Source: JAGVPT01 sp963827085
GTDB lineage: Bacteria > Bacteroidota > Ignavibacteria > UBA10030 > UBA8401
NCBI GenBank assembly: GCA_963827085.1
Contig: CAWGZY010000002.1
Span: 558,001 to 622,000 of the forward strand
Length of the DNA stretch: 64,000 bases
Reading direction: 5' to 3'
The notes under the pieces were generated by a model. The model was not told the DNA's origin, searched no databases, and worked only from the letters and a program-made list of their open reading frames with translations. Shown in pieces: positions 26,097-36,200 of the stretch. A program made the translations under genes and the position numbers. Each line of letters opens with the position of its first letter. Position 1 is the stretch's first letter.

Positions 26097-28940
26097 CTAC
26101 TTAATCAGCATCAATTTCTTCGTTTGGACAAAACTTCCCGCACTAAGCCTGTAGAAATACACACCGCTCGACAAACTGTTCGCATTGAAAGTAACCGAGT
26201 GAGTGCCGGCAGTCTGACGATCATTGACCAATGTTCTCACAAGTCGTCCCAATTCATCATACACCTTCAATATAACGAGAGTGGTCACTGGTAATTGATA
26301 ACTGATGACTGTCGATGGGTTGAATGGATTTGGGAAGTTCTGATCCAGCTTGAATATAGCCGGAGTCGTTACAATTCGATGTACCGCAAGCAGTTTACTG
26401 TCGATCGAAAGAGTATCGCGGAACGAAAATCCCTTGGTTGTCGTAATGAAGAGTGTGTCCCCGGGGAGCATTGGCAGCGGTCCTGTCGGAGCCTGAATGT
26501 AGACTTCCCACGTCATGCCAAGTGTGCCCGGCCCATATTCCATGAAAATAATATCCAGATCTTGTGCATCACTGACTCCCGCTACCTTGATTCGCTTGTT
26601 CGATGTTGTATTGAACACGGAAAACTCCTGCAAGAAAGGGGTTACGAGGTCCGGTACATCCACTGAAGTATCAACAACCACATTGCTGAAGGCAATTGTA
26701 TAATCACAAGCTGCGTTATATCCCTCAAATCTAATATCAGTGTTAGTAACGGCTGTACTCAAACGTCGGATGAACATGCTTAAGCCGACAGGCATTGAAC
26801 GGTTCCAACGTATGCCTGTGGTATCGACGTGAGTAGGAAAATCGTTTGCCATCAACGTCAAGCCGTCAAACGGAACCGATTCTGTGTTTGATATGAGCGG
26901 ATCTCCCTGGAAAAGCATCGTTCCTTTTGTCTTATCGAACACGCTTATGGTTTTGCGAGTAAATGACGATGTGTCGTCAAAGGTTATGAGGTATGTATCA
27001 CCGGTCAGCTTAGTGTTATCAACTACGTGGACAGCGTACGTTGTCGTGGCTTGTCCGGCTGTGTGCCGAACGACATTTCCGGCTACATTTACATGGCTCG
27101 ATTGTTTACGAAATGGGCTTGTTGAATCAGACGAAACAAGCGAACCATCGGAGGCGATGAACTTCAACGCAAAGTTATCAGAGTTCGGCAAAGAGCCTAC
27201 CGGTATTGTCAATGTTACCGGTGATCTGCTGGAGAGAATAGTCTGTGTCTGGCATGCGACCCAGGGATGCAATGAGCTCGTCGTATAATATGTTGTCAAA
27301 TTCAGGGATTGCCCCTCCGGATCTCCGATGCGCACACTCACTGAAACGGAATCCGAAGTAGAGTCCGGGATACTCATGTCAAGAACCTGCACTGTCGGTG
27401 CGCCGTTGCCCGGATTGTCGATGGCAAACAATGCGGGGCTATCTGAGTACCCGTATGCATGGCCTGTCGAATCCTTCACCAAAATGCGGAGCATCCCAAA
27501 ACTACAATCAGAAACTGTTGCTGTGTTCCAATTGTGCGATCCGTTGTTTGGAATGCCGGCTGCCAGCTTTGTCCAATTCCTTCCTGCATCGGGGGTAAAC
27601 CATATGTCTGCTGTACTGTTTGTCATCGAAGTTGTCCAATGAATCGTCTGCATGCCGCTTACGGTTTCCCCGGAAGGAAAGTTGCCAAGCGTTACTCTGG
27701 ACGACGCCGAGGAGGAATCAAATTGCAGGTTCCACATCATTCGTGCAAGCTCCACTTTGAGTTCGATCTCTTCCTCCGAGTACCCATACGCCAAAACAAC
27801 TGCAATGCGCTTTGTTGTTCCGGAATTTATGGAAAAGTATTCCGTTCCGCACAGATAGTCCGCATCTTCTCCGCTCGCCGGATGGAGTGAATCCTGAAAG
27901 GTTGCAGGCATCTGAAACGTCCCCGGCGTTAATCGCTGCCAAAGCCATTCGTCATCACCCAATCTGACCTGATTGCTCGGGGAAAAACAATCATAACTCG
28001 CAAGATGATTATTGTTCGGCGCTTCGACGAACGCGTGACCAAATTTTCCAATCCGGCCAACCCATAGAGGATTTGCTGTCGTATCTCCGAAATTAGCATT
28101 GAGGACGAAATTGCTTCCTTTGAAAAGGGAAGAGACATCATTGTTGTACTCTCCATAGTCCTCCGTGCTTGTAACTCCGATATAGTTGCCCATCAATTGG
28201 CCGAACACGACTTTGGAATAGTTCTGGCTGCCTTCATTTTTGATGTCATAGACGAGGAAAAGCGCATCTTTGAGCAACGGATGATTCGATTCGATAAGAC
28301 GTACGGAGACGCGGATCCCTTGTCCGTGGCGGGCAGGGTTTGTGGAATCCGGCACGTAGGCAACACCGAAGGAATTATTGGCTGCGAAGTTGAATCGTTC
28401 GTCGTTGTTATCATCAACCACAAAATAAGACTCCTGGTCGAAGAAGAAACGATTAGTACCAAACAATCCATCCCAAGGAAGATTTCCTGAGGAGTCTTTC
28501 AAATCCGGACGGTCGGGCCATGATGATGGCCACGTGCTTTTATCGGTGTTTGTCGCCACACCACTTTGTGTGGGATTGAAAAACCCAGTTATCGGTTGAA
28601 AGGTCCACCACGCACCTGTGATAGGGTCTATGTCGTCGCTGGCCGCCTGCCGCAATGGGTAGAACGGGCATGTGATAACAGAATGAATCGTTGGAGTTTC
28701 GCCGGGCAGTTCAACTCCCACCATAAAGCTCAGGTCGCCAATATATCCGTTGGTCGGGTAAAGCCATGCACCGCGATTTTCCATCTGCGCTGGCTGACCG
28801 ATCACCCCCCAGTTTCCGAAAACGGTCTTCACGTTATTCGCATTTATAATTCCGGTACGAGTGAATTGGGAGCCGCTTTGTTGAGCCAGGATATGATGTG
28901 CGGCAACAACGGTAAGAATACAAATTAGAAAAGATCGCAT
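26097..28940 (-). CDS. Large secreted T9SS cargo protein of unknown function
   Basis: About 947 residues. The ATG at 28940 has GCAAGG 6 bases upstream and gives a clean signal peptide (MRSFLICILTVVAAHHILAQ); the frame-open start at 28967 is less likely. The body is a series of beta-sandwich regions, including one with STADIWFTPDAGRNW followed by SHNWNTATVSDCSFGML and a fibronectin-like stretch. It ends with a sorting domain of 80 residues (NFPNPFNPSTVISYQLP to QTKKLMLIK). The overall layout resembles the 1173-residue protein at 8.4 kb (date-like metadata domains, DDEWLWQRLTPG), common in Ignavibacteria. No active site is recognised. Confidence 0.8.
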   Translation of the reverse strand: MRSFLICILTVVAAHHILAQQSGSQFTRTGIINANNVKTVFGNWGVIGQPAQMENRGAWLYPTNGYIGDLSFMVGVELPGETPTIHSVITCPFYPLRQAASDDIDPITGAWWTFQPITGFFNPTQSGVATNTDKSTWPSSWPDRPDLKDSSGNLPWDGLFGTNRFFFDQESYFVVDDNNDERFNFAANNSFGVAYVPDSTNPARHGQGIRVSVRLIESNHPLLKDALFLVYDIKNEGSQNYSKVVFGQLMGNYIGVTSTEDYGEYNNDVSSLFKGSNFVLNANFGDTTANPLWVGRIGKFGHAFVEAPNNNHLASYDCFSPSNQVRLGDDEWLWQRLTPGTFQMPATFQDSLHPASGEDADYLCGTEYFSINSGTTKRIAVVLAYGYSEEEIELKVELARMMWNLQFDSSSASSRVTLGNFPSGETVSGMQTIHWTTSMTNSTADIWFTPDAGRNWTKLAAGIPNNGSHNWNTATVSDCSFGMLRILVKDSTGHAYGYSDSPALFAIDNPGNGAPTVQVLDMSIPDSTSDSVSVSVRIGDPEGQSLNLTTYYTTSSLHPWVACQTQTILSSRSPVTLTIPVGSLPNSDNFALKFIASDGSLVSSDSTSPFRKQSSHVNVAGNVVRHTAGQATTTYAVHVVDNTKLTGDTYLITFDDTSSFTRKTISVFDKTKGTMLFQGDPLISNTESVPFDGLTLMANDFPTHVDTTGIRWNRSMPVGLSMFIRRLSTAVTNTDIRFEGYNAACDYTIAFSNVVVDTSVDVPDLVTPFLQEFSVFNTTSNKRIKVAGVSDAQDLDIIFMEYGPGTLGMTWEVYIQAPTGPLPMLPGDTLFITTTKGFSFRDTLSIDSKLLAVHRIVTTPAIFKLDQNFPNPFNPSTVISYQLPVTTLVILKVYDELGRLVRTLVNDRQTAGTHSVTFNANSLSSGVYFYRLSAGSFVQTKKLMLIK

Positions 28941-29059
28941 GGCGAGCCTTGCAAATGAATATAGCATGTATGCCGGATTCGGGCGCCCTAATGATGTTTA
29001 GATTCCGAAGAGCAGGAAGGCGATATTCCTTAATATAAGATGTTACTCCCAATTTTTGG

Positions 29060-29128
29060 GGGTGATTCGGTAGGTTTATGAACGCCCCTCTGCTGCAAAA
29101 CTACTGTTATTCGGATACAAATGCAACA
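29060..29128. repeat. Sorting-domain-associated 3' flanking repeat, internally deleted copy
   Basis: Shares GGTAGG...TATGA...CCCCT, CTGCTGCAAAA and CGGATACAAATGCAAC with the copies at 24.5 and 35.9 kb. It abuts a CAGCCCAGA...TCTGGGCTG stem (29128-29151, minus-strand terminator) and a ghost of a sorting-domain 3' end near 29170. The remaining 29190-29450 contains a short CCACGAAG-type repeat and no gene. Confidence 0.6.
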
Positions 29129-29450
29129 GCCCAGAGGCGAGTCTGGGCTGAATGTAATAATAAGTCACCAATGAATCTTACTTCAATGCGCGCAGGCGAT
29201 TTCTTCTCGATCAACAAATGTACCCTCTCATTCTTCCTTTCTATGCAGTCTATAGCTGATATTACCGACAGTTCGCAAAAGCCCAATAATATCGCCACGA
29301 AGTCGCAAAGTCACTAAGAAAAGCAACCTTTTTTTATTAATGGACTTAACAGGATTAAGCTTTCTTTAATACGTCTTGGTGGCAAAGCTTTTAAACTCTG
29401 CGTAAAATCAATTATTAAGAGCCATAGATGTAAAATGTTGATATCATTTT

Positions 29451-30017
29451 TCATCCAAATTGAATCTTAAATTGAACAGGGAAGACATAGCGTTCAACGA
29501 CAAAAACACCTATTGCGGCGCCAACAACAAAGGATAGTATTGGTATTACAAAGACGAGGATTATTTGTTTAACCCCAATCTTGTATTTGATCAATGAAAT
29601 TAAAACTAACAACAACACGAGTGTTTCACCAGAAAGGAATATATATTTGAACGCATATACGTTCCATCCAACCATGTCGGCGAGATTTTTTTCATCGCTT
29701 GGAAGCATGCCTGATAGATAAAACACCAATCTGTCAAGGGTCCCGATGATTGCAATAGGATAGAAGATTGATATTTTGGTTTGTCGGTAGATAAATATGA
29801 CAGACACGGCAGACAACAAGAGCGGTAACAGCGGTCCGCCGAGGAGCCCAAGAAAAGGAGTATCGCCGTTGGAAAGCAAATGATCTCGTGCGTAAGACAT
29901 TGATGCCGGGTGTCCCGTAATCCAATCGCAAATGACATGTCCGAACTCATGAATTGGTATAAGAAAAAAACCAAATATGATTGATGTGATAGTCAACTGT
30001 CGGAAATCCAGCTTCAT
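29451..30017 (-). CDS. M50-like integral membrane metallopeptidase
   Basis: 188 residues with about five membrane helices. The first helix contains the zinc motif HEFGH at residues 23-27 (IPIHEFGHVICDWITGHPAS), as in M50/site-2-protease-like and related membrane HExxH proteins. A second conserved Asp-containing motif of M50 (NPDG) is not seen; GTLDRLVFYLSG may take its place. It could be a small intramembrane protease or a non-proteolytic relative. The gene sits directly after an attC-like sequence, as a self-contained cassette would, and lacks a clear ribosome site. Confidence 0.6.
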   Translation of the reverse strand: MKLDFRQLTITSIIFGFFLIPIHEFGHVICDWITGHPASMSYARDHLLSNGDTPFLGLLGGPLLPLLLSAVSVIFIYRQTKISIFYPIAIIGTLDRLVFYLSGMLPSDEKNLADMVGWNVYAFKYIFLSGETLVLLLVLISLIKYKIGVKQIILVFVIPILSFVVGAAIGVFVVERYVFPVQFKIQFG

Positions 30018-30063
30018 TGTCGTGTGCTCATTAATGGTGGAATGTTACACAATAGTATTTGGT

Positions 30064-30131
30064 GCGTTCTAACGAACCGGATCCAGGTGCGACGACGTGC
30101 AGTCGAATATACGCGCGGCTGGTTAGGGCGC
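30064..30131 (-). other. attC-like recombination site
   Basis: On the minus strand: GCGCCCTAACCAGCCGCG at the left and GGATCCGGTTCGTTAGAACGC at the right, enclosing GACTGCACGTCGTCGCA. The outer arms pair (GCGYYCTAAC with GTTAGRRCGC). It begins 11 bases after the stop of the LamG cargo gene and ends 47 bases before the start of the M50-like gene. Confidence 0.55.
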
Positions 30132-30141
30132 AATTGCCCGA

Positions 30142-32852
30142 TCATTTAAGCAAAACTAATTTCTTTGTCTGCACAAAACTTCCAGCCTGCAGGCGATAGA
30201 AGTACACTCCGCTTGCTAAATTACTGCCATCGAAGGTCACTTCATATTGGCCCATGCTCTTTTGCTCATTCACAAGCGTTGAAACCTCCCTGCCGATGAT
30301 GTCATAAACTTTTAACGTCACAAAACTATTCGTTGGTAGTTGATACATGATCACTGTCGTCGGATTGAACGGGTTAGGATAGTTCTGATACATTGCATAA
30401 CTCTTTGGAGCATCCACCGTCACTGAAAGCGTCGTCAGGTCTTCCGTCGTCCCAGTCACATCTACGCTTTGTATTTTGTATTGATATGTCGAACCGAGTT
30501 TGACTTTCGAATCCGTGTAACTGTAACCCCTGCCGGTACTGCTCGTCCCCATGCCTTTCAAGTCGCCAATGTTTGCATAACCCGCGATGAGTGTGAACAT
30601 CACTGCAGCGGGGTCTTTACGCAGAATGTTGAAGCCTGCAATGTTCACCTCACTCTCTGTCTTCCACGAGAGTCTCACTGATCCGACGTCTGCTTTTGCA
30701 ACGAAGTCTGTTGCCTGGACCGGAAGCGTGCCATCAGTCAAGCCCCCCCATACCGGGCTATTTACGAGCGTCAAATTGAAATGACTACCCGACGAATCTG
30801 CAGCCGCCGAGCCGGAGCCTTCATCAAAATGGTATAATGCAATCGTATTGCCGTCTTTGGTGAAAGGTGCAGCCGGCGGCGTGAAACCCGTTGTATATCT
30901 CACAACATTTGAAAGGCGCACTTCGTCGATCCAGCCGTTGAAGCATTCGGTGTTTGGATTGCCCCCAGCCAAGAAATCTCCGCTGGGAGGCTCTGCTGTG
31001 AAACCCGCTTCGCATGTGTCTACTCCATTTACGAAGAGTTTCCAATAGCCGCTGTTATCTGATGTCAATGCAACATGCGTCCATAATCCTACAGGCAGCG
31101 CGCAATTTGAAGTTGCCATATAAGGTCCCACGTGTATGCACAGATACGAGGTTGATTTTTCAATGTAAACGCCATAGCCGCTGGAAGCTGTGGTTCCATT
31201 ATAAAAAACGCATCCGTACGTGGCCCCGCCAGTAGCACCATTCCATTTTACCCAGCCTTCAAGCGTTATGTTAGTGGTGTTTGTGGTCAGCACATTTCCA
31301 TAGTGAGCATACTGCATCGAGCCATTGAAGCCGAGTGCATTTCCCCACATCGCATTTGCCGAAAGAAGAGTCGTGAAGCACTGTTCGTCGCTGACAAAAT
31401 AGTTTGCCGGCGAAGAGCTCCTGCCGGATATACGGTAGTAATATGTCGTTCCATGAGTAAGACCGCTCAACGCAGCGGAAACAGACGTCGTTGTGTCTCC
31501 GTTTGCTATGCTAGGAGTTGCGCTTACACTGTCGGTATAAACTCCAGAAGCTATTCCATATAAGAACCGCACTGACGTGCTAACATTGTAAGGACATACA
31601 GTGCCACTGAGCGTCGCCGATGTTCTGACGATATTCGTTGCCGGAGCTGCGGCGGCGTTAGGCGTAAGAGTCGTGAAGCTCATCTCATTGCCAAGTACGT
31701 AATTCCCTCCGCTCAACGTTGCGATCCGATAATAGTAAGTTCTTCCGTGGGTAAGTTGCGTCAATATGGCTGAGTCGAGGACCGGATTGCTGCCACTGAC
31801 CGTGTGAGGCGAAGCATTCATGCTGTCGGTATATGCGCCGGATGTTGTCCCGAATAAGAACCTGGCATTAACGCTCGAGCCCATGGGATACACCATTCCA
31901 TGGACTATCGCCGATGCCGATGAGACGCTGCTCGCCGCTAACGTCGAGCCATAAGCTCGGGGCACGAAACTGAAAGTTAGGCCGCTGGGCGGCGGCGTGT
32001 TCAGTGTATCACTTTCAGAAGTCGAACTGATGGTCGCTGATGTGTTGAGCGTGTTGATCGAAGTGAAATTTCCACTGAGATCAACGAGTCCTGCGCATAA
32101 ACCGCTGCCGCTCGGATTATTGAAGGTCGTTGCCGCATCCGGCCCAGGAGTATATACAAACTTAATCTCTCCGCTCCCCTCATACAACACAACCTGAAAT
32201 GAAAGGGAATTCGCATGGCTCTCTATAGTTCCGTCCCCGTATTTATAGTCTGCCGCGACATTATTCCATTCAATTGTGAATGTCCTGTTAGGAGTGATTC
32301 CACTGGTCTTGTAATAAATATTACCGTTTAGATAAAGGTCACCGAAAAAAGGGGCAATAAACGGCACTATATCAGTGGCATCAGCGAGATCATTGGGAGT
32401 ATCGTAGCCATTCGCAGTGCTTGATGATATCGAATCGAACGAGAGCCAGCCGTTGCTGCAGGCGGCAACTTCAGTGTATGATGTTCCGTGATAACTAAAA
32501 GCGAAACCGATCGGAATGTTGTCCCACGTTTCATCATCAGCGCCAAGCGGACCGGTGCCAACGGAATCCCCCGTTGCAGAGATCGAGTTAAACGTGCCAA
32601 TGGAAAGCCGAAACTGCCAGGGATGTCAGCGGCCTTCATCAGCCGACGAGTACTAATCGTTGTGCGAGCTGATTTTAGACTACATTTCTTCTGTTTGCCT
32701 TTGATTGCCTTGAGTGATTTGACTTTCGGCGTCGAAAATATGTTGTTCGCTGTTTGCGCATGTGCCGCTTCAGACATTCCAGTGTAGAGAATCGGAATTG
32801 TTATTGACAAGAGGAACGATAGGATGATCCTGACTCGTAAAATACTGTTCAT
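30142..32852 (-). CDS. LamG/fibronectin-type T9SS cargo protein, frameshifted near 32.61 kb
   Basis: The ATG at 32852 (GGAG upstream) starts a signal peptide (ILSFLLSITIPILYTGMSEA) and about 80 residues. A frameshift between about 32605 and 32625 then moves the frame: SIGTFNSISATGDSVGTGPL and FAFSYHGTSYTEVAACSNGW continue in the other frame, which runs to 30142. The downstream part holds repeats with FLFGTTSGAYTDS and FLYGIASGVYTDS, a LamG/concanavalin-like domain (ITLEGWVKWNGATGG; WIDEVRLSNVVRYT), a fibronectin domain (VRLSWKTESEVNIAGFNILR) and a sorting domain ending QTKKLVLLK. LamG domains usually bind carbohydrate. An unframed version would be about 900 residues. It may be a pseudogene or carry a sequencing error. 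Confidence 0.7.
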
Positions 32853-33162
32853 GAGTTTCTCCAAATAAGAGTTCAAAAAACACTCCGGCATGACAGCACT
32901 GGACTACTAAAAGCAGCAGAGAATCGTACAAAACGAAGCATGGCTGTGTGCTCGCGTGCGAAATTGCAACGTGTAGTTCTAGAGTGTCTATGTTGCCGGA
33001 GAACAATCGAGGTAGTAGGTATGATTCCGCTATCCCTGTTGATTTAAAGTTAGACGTTTCGAGATAAAAAAACAACCCAGACTCTACGCGGCGTCGATGC
33101 CCCGGCATCGGACAAGCAGGATCAGCTACCCGAGGAAATTCTGGAGCATGCGGTGTATGTTG

Positions 33163-33393
33163 TCAGAGATTCAAATCCGAATAATTAGAAAAAGCTTCAT
33201 CATTGATTTTGTTCAGCCGATCTTTCCTGAATACACTATGAGCCTTGACCTTTCTGCTTCCATCATCTCGCAGTCGTTCAAGATATGGCTCGGAAATCTG
33301 AATATAGGGTGAAATAAGTATGACGAACTTTTGAGCATTGCGAACCACTCTTTCGATCTCTCCAGAAATCCGTTTCGTTGTCAAAAATTGCAT
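33163..33393 (-). pseudogene. Truncated PLD-like domain protein (N-terminal fragment)
   Basis: 76 residues beginning MQFLTTKRISGEIERVVRNA then QKFVILISPYIQIS, closely resembling the start of phospholipase D-like proteins of the 'TTKGISGEIEKII...KKVILISPYLQ' type. The catalytic HxKxxxxD motif, which should follow about 30 residues later, is absent: the frame ends after NYSDLNL. It is therefore a remnant. It lies just after a half attC-like sequence. Confidence 0.55.
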
Positions 33394-33421
33394 AATCGTC
33401 CTTTTGAGAAACGGATAATTT

Positions 33422-33438
33422 GCGACTGGTTAGGCCGC
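33422..33438 (-). other. attC-like half site
   Basis: On the minus strand GCGGCCTAACCAGTCGC, which fits the left arm of an attC site (RYYYAAC = GGCCTAAC). It starts 9 bases after the stop of the upstream gene and lies about 30 bases before the PLD fragment; no right arm is found. Confidence 0.4.
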
Positions 33439-33446
33439 AAACAGTA

Positions 33447-33998
33447 CTATTTGAATTTAAGGGCGTGAAAGATGTTTCCCGTACTAAGTGCACCCATAAT
33501 AGTTTTCGGATCATTATATAAATAGAAAACATATGCGTCTGCGACATTGTCTTTATGAATCACCGAAATAACACATATCGTAAAACCCCTGCCGAATGGA
33601 GAGTCAACGGGCACTAAGCCGGTGCTTCCAGCGTCGGCACCAAATTCACTTTTCACACTTTCCGTCGGATATTGTTCCGGTCGTATCATCTTGCCGTTGG
33701 AAATGTTCAACCCCATTGTAGTCATCATCGGCCCATAAAGATCGTTGGGGTTCTTTTGATTCTTATCAATTGGCCAAATGCGATAACGAATCTCTAATTC
33801 TGCGGTAATAGATTTAAGAGCGAAATCATAGGCGAGATCGCCACTATTGATTATTGGTGTCGGCTCAAAATTTGGAGGAATTGAGAACTGCATATTTGTT
33901 TGATTTAACAGCTGCTGAAATGCATCGGGTAGAGTTTGAGCTTTAGCAGCAACAGTTATTGTTACGAAGACTACGAAAGATTTTACGAATGAGTTCAT
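33447..33998 (-). CDS. Hypothetical exported protein
   Basis: 183 residues with a signal peptide (MNSFVKSFVVFVTITVAAKA then Q). AGGAGG lies 4 bases before the ATG. Conserved-looking parts are DLAYDFALKSITAELEIRYR, GPMMTTMGLNISNGK and VDSPFGRGFTICVISVIHKD. No known domain is recognised. It is bracketed by an attC-like site upstream (34015-34092) and a half site downstream, the layout of a single-gene integron cassette. Confidence 0.65.
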   Translation of the reverse strand: MNSFVKSFVVFVTITVAAKAQTLPDAFQQLLNQTNMQFSIPPNFEPTPIINSGDLAYDFALKSITAELEIRYRIWPIDKNQKNPNDLYGPMMTTMGLNISNGKMIRPEQYPTESVKSEFGADAGSTGLVPVDSPFGRGFTICVISVIHKDNVADAYVFYLYNDPKTIMGALSTGNIFHALKFK

Positions 33999-34014
33999 GT
34001 AACCTCCTGAATCT

Positions 34015-34092
34015 GCTGGCTAACGGACCTCCGCACATTGCGGCGACTTGCACTCCGGGAGAATTCTTTCCTTTTTAAAATAGTTAGGCAGC
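34015..34092 (-). other. attC-like recombination site
   Basis: On the minus strand: GCTGCCTAAC at the left and GTTAGCCAGC at the right (complementary but for one base), with CTCCCGGAGTGCAAGTCGCC and GCGGAGGTCC between. The right part is similar to the site at 30.07 kb. It lies 80 bases after the efflux pump stop and 17 bases before the next start codon. Confidence 0.55.
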
Positions 34093-34172
34093 ATATATGT
34101 ATTTTGAAATCACACTTCCGTTTTAATCGTATACTGCCGTAAGAGTGTTTTGTCTCACGTATCGATACATTG

Positions 34173-35786
34173 TTATTCAATAGCCGATACATTTTTGGAT
34201 GTATTATGTTTTCGTACACGAAGAAAAAAAATCGGAACAAGCGCAGCAATAGTGATTATCGATGCCACAAAAAAGTCATCACAAACTGCGCTGATAAAAG
34301 CCTGCGTAGAAACATGCGATACAATGAGTGCCGAGGCGCGCATTGCCGCTAGAGTTTGATTCCCGCCCATTGCATTCATGCTGAATCGGGTTATTTGCTG
34401 CGTCACATGAGAAAATGCTTCCGATCGTTGATTGACAACCTGGCTGTATGCTGCCGTATGGTAGATTGTGCGTTGCAGAAGCAAAGTGCTCATAAATGCA
34501 ATCCCAAAACTCCCGCCTACCTGCCGAATGACATTGAATAGTCCGGATGCCTGTCCGATTTTATGTCGAGGGATATTGGAGAGTGCTGCCGTCGAAAGAG
34601 GTGTAAACATCAATCCCATCGCAAATCCGCGAATGTAGAGTGAGAGCATAATTTGATGATGTTCTGAATACAAAGACAACGAGCTGTTGACGTAAAGGCT
34701 CAATGCCATTAATACAATGCCGATAACCGCAGGAATTTTAGGATTTACTTTATCGGATATAAATCCGGAAATGGGAGAAATGATCGCTTGAATAATCCCG
34801 ACCGGCAAAAAGAGCGAACCCGCTTGAAACGCGGTATATCCAAGCGATGTCTGGAGATACAGGGGAAGTAAAAATGTGCTTCCGAACATCCCAAACCCGA
34901 AAATGAAGAGAATGCCATTCGCTATACTAAAATTAAGATCCTTGAGCAGACGCAAATCGATGAGTGGATGTTTAATGCTGAGTTCCACCACTAAGAACAC
35001 AACAAGTGCAACGGCAGATACTGCAAAACACGAAACAATAAACGGAGATGTCCACCCACGAGTATTCCATGCAGCGTTGCCATCTGTTAATGCCAGCAGA
35101 AGGGCACAAAGAAACACGGCCATTGAAAAGAATCCGATCACGTCGAAAGATCGAGAATGTTCTGTTTTATATTCTCGCTGGACGACTATTGTCGCAAATA
35201 AACCGATTATCCCAACCGGGACGTTTACATTAAAAATTGTATTCCAATTTATATTGTCAATGAGATACCCGCCGATCATAGGACCGAGTGACACCGACGC
35301 AGCTGATGCAATAGACCAAAACCCGATTGCAATTCCACGTTGATGAGGCGGAAATTCACGGGTTATAATTGCCATGCCCGTTGGCGTCAGCAACCCTGCT
35401 CCGCTTGCTTGAATAATACGGAACGCTATAAGCGCGTTCTCATTCCATGCCATTCCGCAGAGAAACGAGCCGAGGGTAAACAGGAACAATGCTAGTAGGT
35501 ATGTTCTCTTGTATCCAAAATGATCTGCGATCCATCCTGAAGTCGAGAGCATAACAGCAAAGACCAGCATGTAAGCGGTTATGACCCATTCGGCTTTATC
35601 GACCGTAATTCCGAACGAAGCCATGATTTTTGGTAGGGCGACATTTACAATCGTAGCATCGAGCACTGCCATAAAAGTGCCGATCATGACATTCGCTAAC
35701 ACCCACCATTTGTAACTATCATGCTCTGGGTGAAGCGATGGCACGCGTCGGACAAACTCATGTTTTAATTGATGTCGTATTGACAT
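34173..35786 (-). CDS. DHA2-family drug:H+ antiporter (EmrB/QacA type, 14 TMS)
   Basis: 537 residues with about 14 membrane helices. Family motifs are clear: motif D1 MAVLDATIVNVALPKI near residue 40, motif A as GWIADHFGYKRTYLLALFLF at about 85, and motif C as TPTGMAI/SLGPMIGGYLID in the fifth helix region. DHA2 transporters export cationic drugs, bile salts or hydrophobic compounds using the proton gradient. A membrane-fusion partner (EmrA) or TetR regulator is not present in the adjoining sequence, so it may act alone or as the last gene of a lost operon. No good ribosome site is seen before the ATG. Confidence 0.88.
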   Translation of the reverse strand: MSIRHQLKHEFVRRVPSLHPEHDSYKWWVLANVMIGTFMAVLDATIVNVALPKIMASFGITVDKAEWVITAYMLVFAVMLSTSGWIADHFGYKRTYLLALFLFTLGSFLCGMAWNENALIAFRIIQASGAGLLTPTGMAIITREFPPHQRGIAIGFWSIASAASVSLGPMIGGYLIDNINWNTIFNVNVPVGIIGLFATIVVQREYKTEHSRSFDVIGFFSMAVFLCALLLALTDGNAAWNTRGWTSPFIVSCFAVSAVALVVFLVVELSIKHPLIDLRLLKDLNFSIANGILFIFGFGMFGSTFLLPLYLQTSLGYTAFQAGSLFLPVGIIQAIISPISGFISDKVNPKIPAVIGIVLMALSLYVNSSLSLYSEHHQIMLSLYIRGFAMGLMFTPLSTAALSNIPRHKIGQASGLFNVIRQVGGSFGIAFMSTLLLQRTIYHTAAYSQVVNQRSEAFSHVTQQITRFSMNAMGGNQTLAAMRASALIVSHVSTQAFISAVCDDFFVASIITIAALVPIFFLRVRKHNTSKNVSAIE

Positions 35787-35901
35787 TGCGATGATGAACG
35801 GCGTCGGTCTTTCAGAAGCTTAGAATCTCAGTTCAGCGAAGGAAAGCGGTTGCGGTGGCCGGGACATAAGTTTCTATTCCTCAATGATCAGACTGCATAT
35901 T

Positions 35902-36041
35902 GCAGGCATGTGTTGATTATTGATATGATATATTTCCCCCGCATGAAGCGATAAGAGTGGAGGGATTGTCTGGTAGGCATGAGACCACCCCTTCGTGGAA
36001 TTTCTGCTGCAAAATTACAGCTAATCAGATACAAATGCAAC
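35902..36041. repeat. Sorting-domain-associated 3' flanking repeat, copy 2
   Basis: About 140 bases highly similar to 24542-24690 (GAGGGATTGTCTGGTAGGCA, TGAGACCACCCCTTCGTGGA, CAGATACAAATGCAAC). It is followed by a decayed terminator half (GTGAGTCTGGGCTGA) and a sorting-domain remnant, in the same order as at 24.5 and 29.1 kb. Confidence 0.75.
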
Positions 36042-36105
36042 AAGTGGAATAAGTGCGAAAAACAAAGTGAGTCTGGGCTGAGTGTGATCGTAAAAGCTTA
36101 TACGA

Positions 36106-36200
36106 TTATTTGAGCAACAACATTTTCTGGACATGCATCTTCCAGTCAAACTCCAAGCGCAAATAGTATATCCCGCTCGCAAGGTTCGATCATTTGAACC
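36106..36200 (-). pseudogene. Decayed T9SS sorting-domain remnant
   Basis: On the minus strand the frame ASGIYYLRLEFDWKMH then VQKMLLLK and TAA is the end of a sorting domain (compare ASGVYFYRLQAGSFVQTKKL). Upstream of it the frame is lost and no cargo body can be found. Confidence 0.6.

Noticed and set aside
28983..29010. attC right end before the 956-residue cargo gene
   Set aside because: ATTAGGGCGCC resembles the right core, but the invariant GTT is lost and no left arm was found; too weak to list as a feature.
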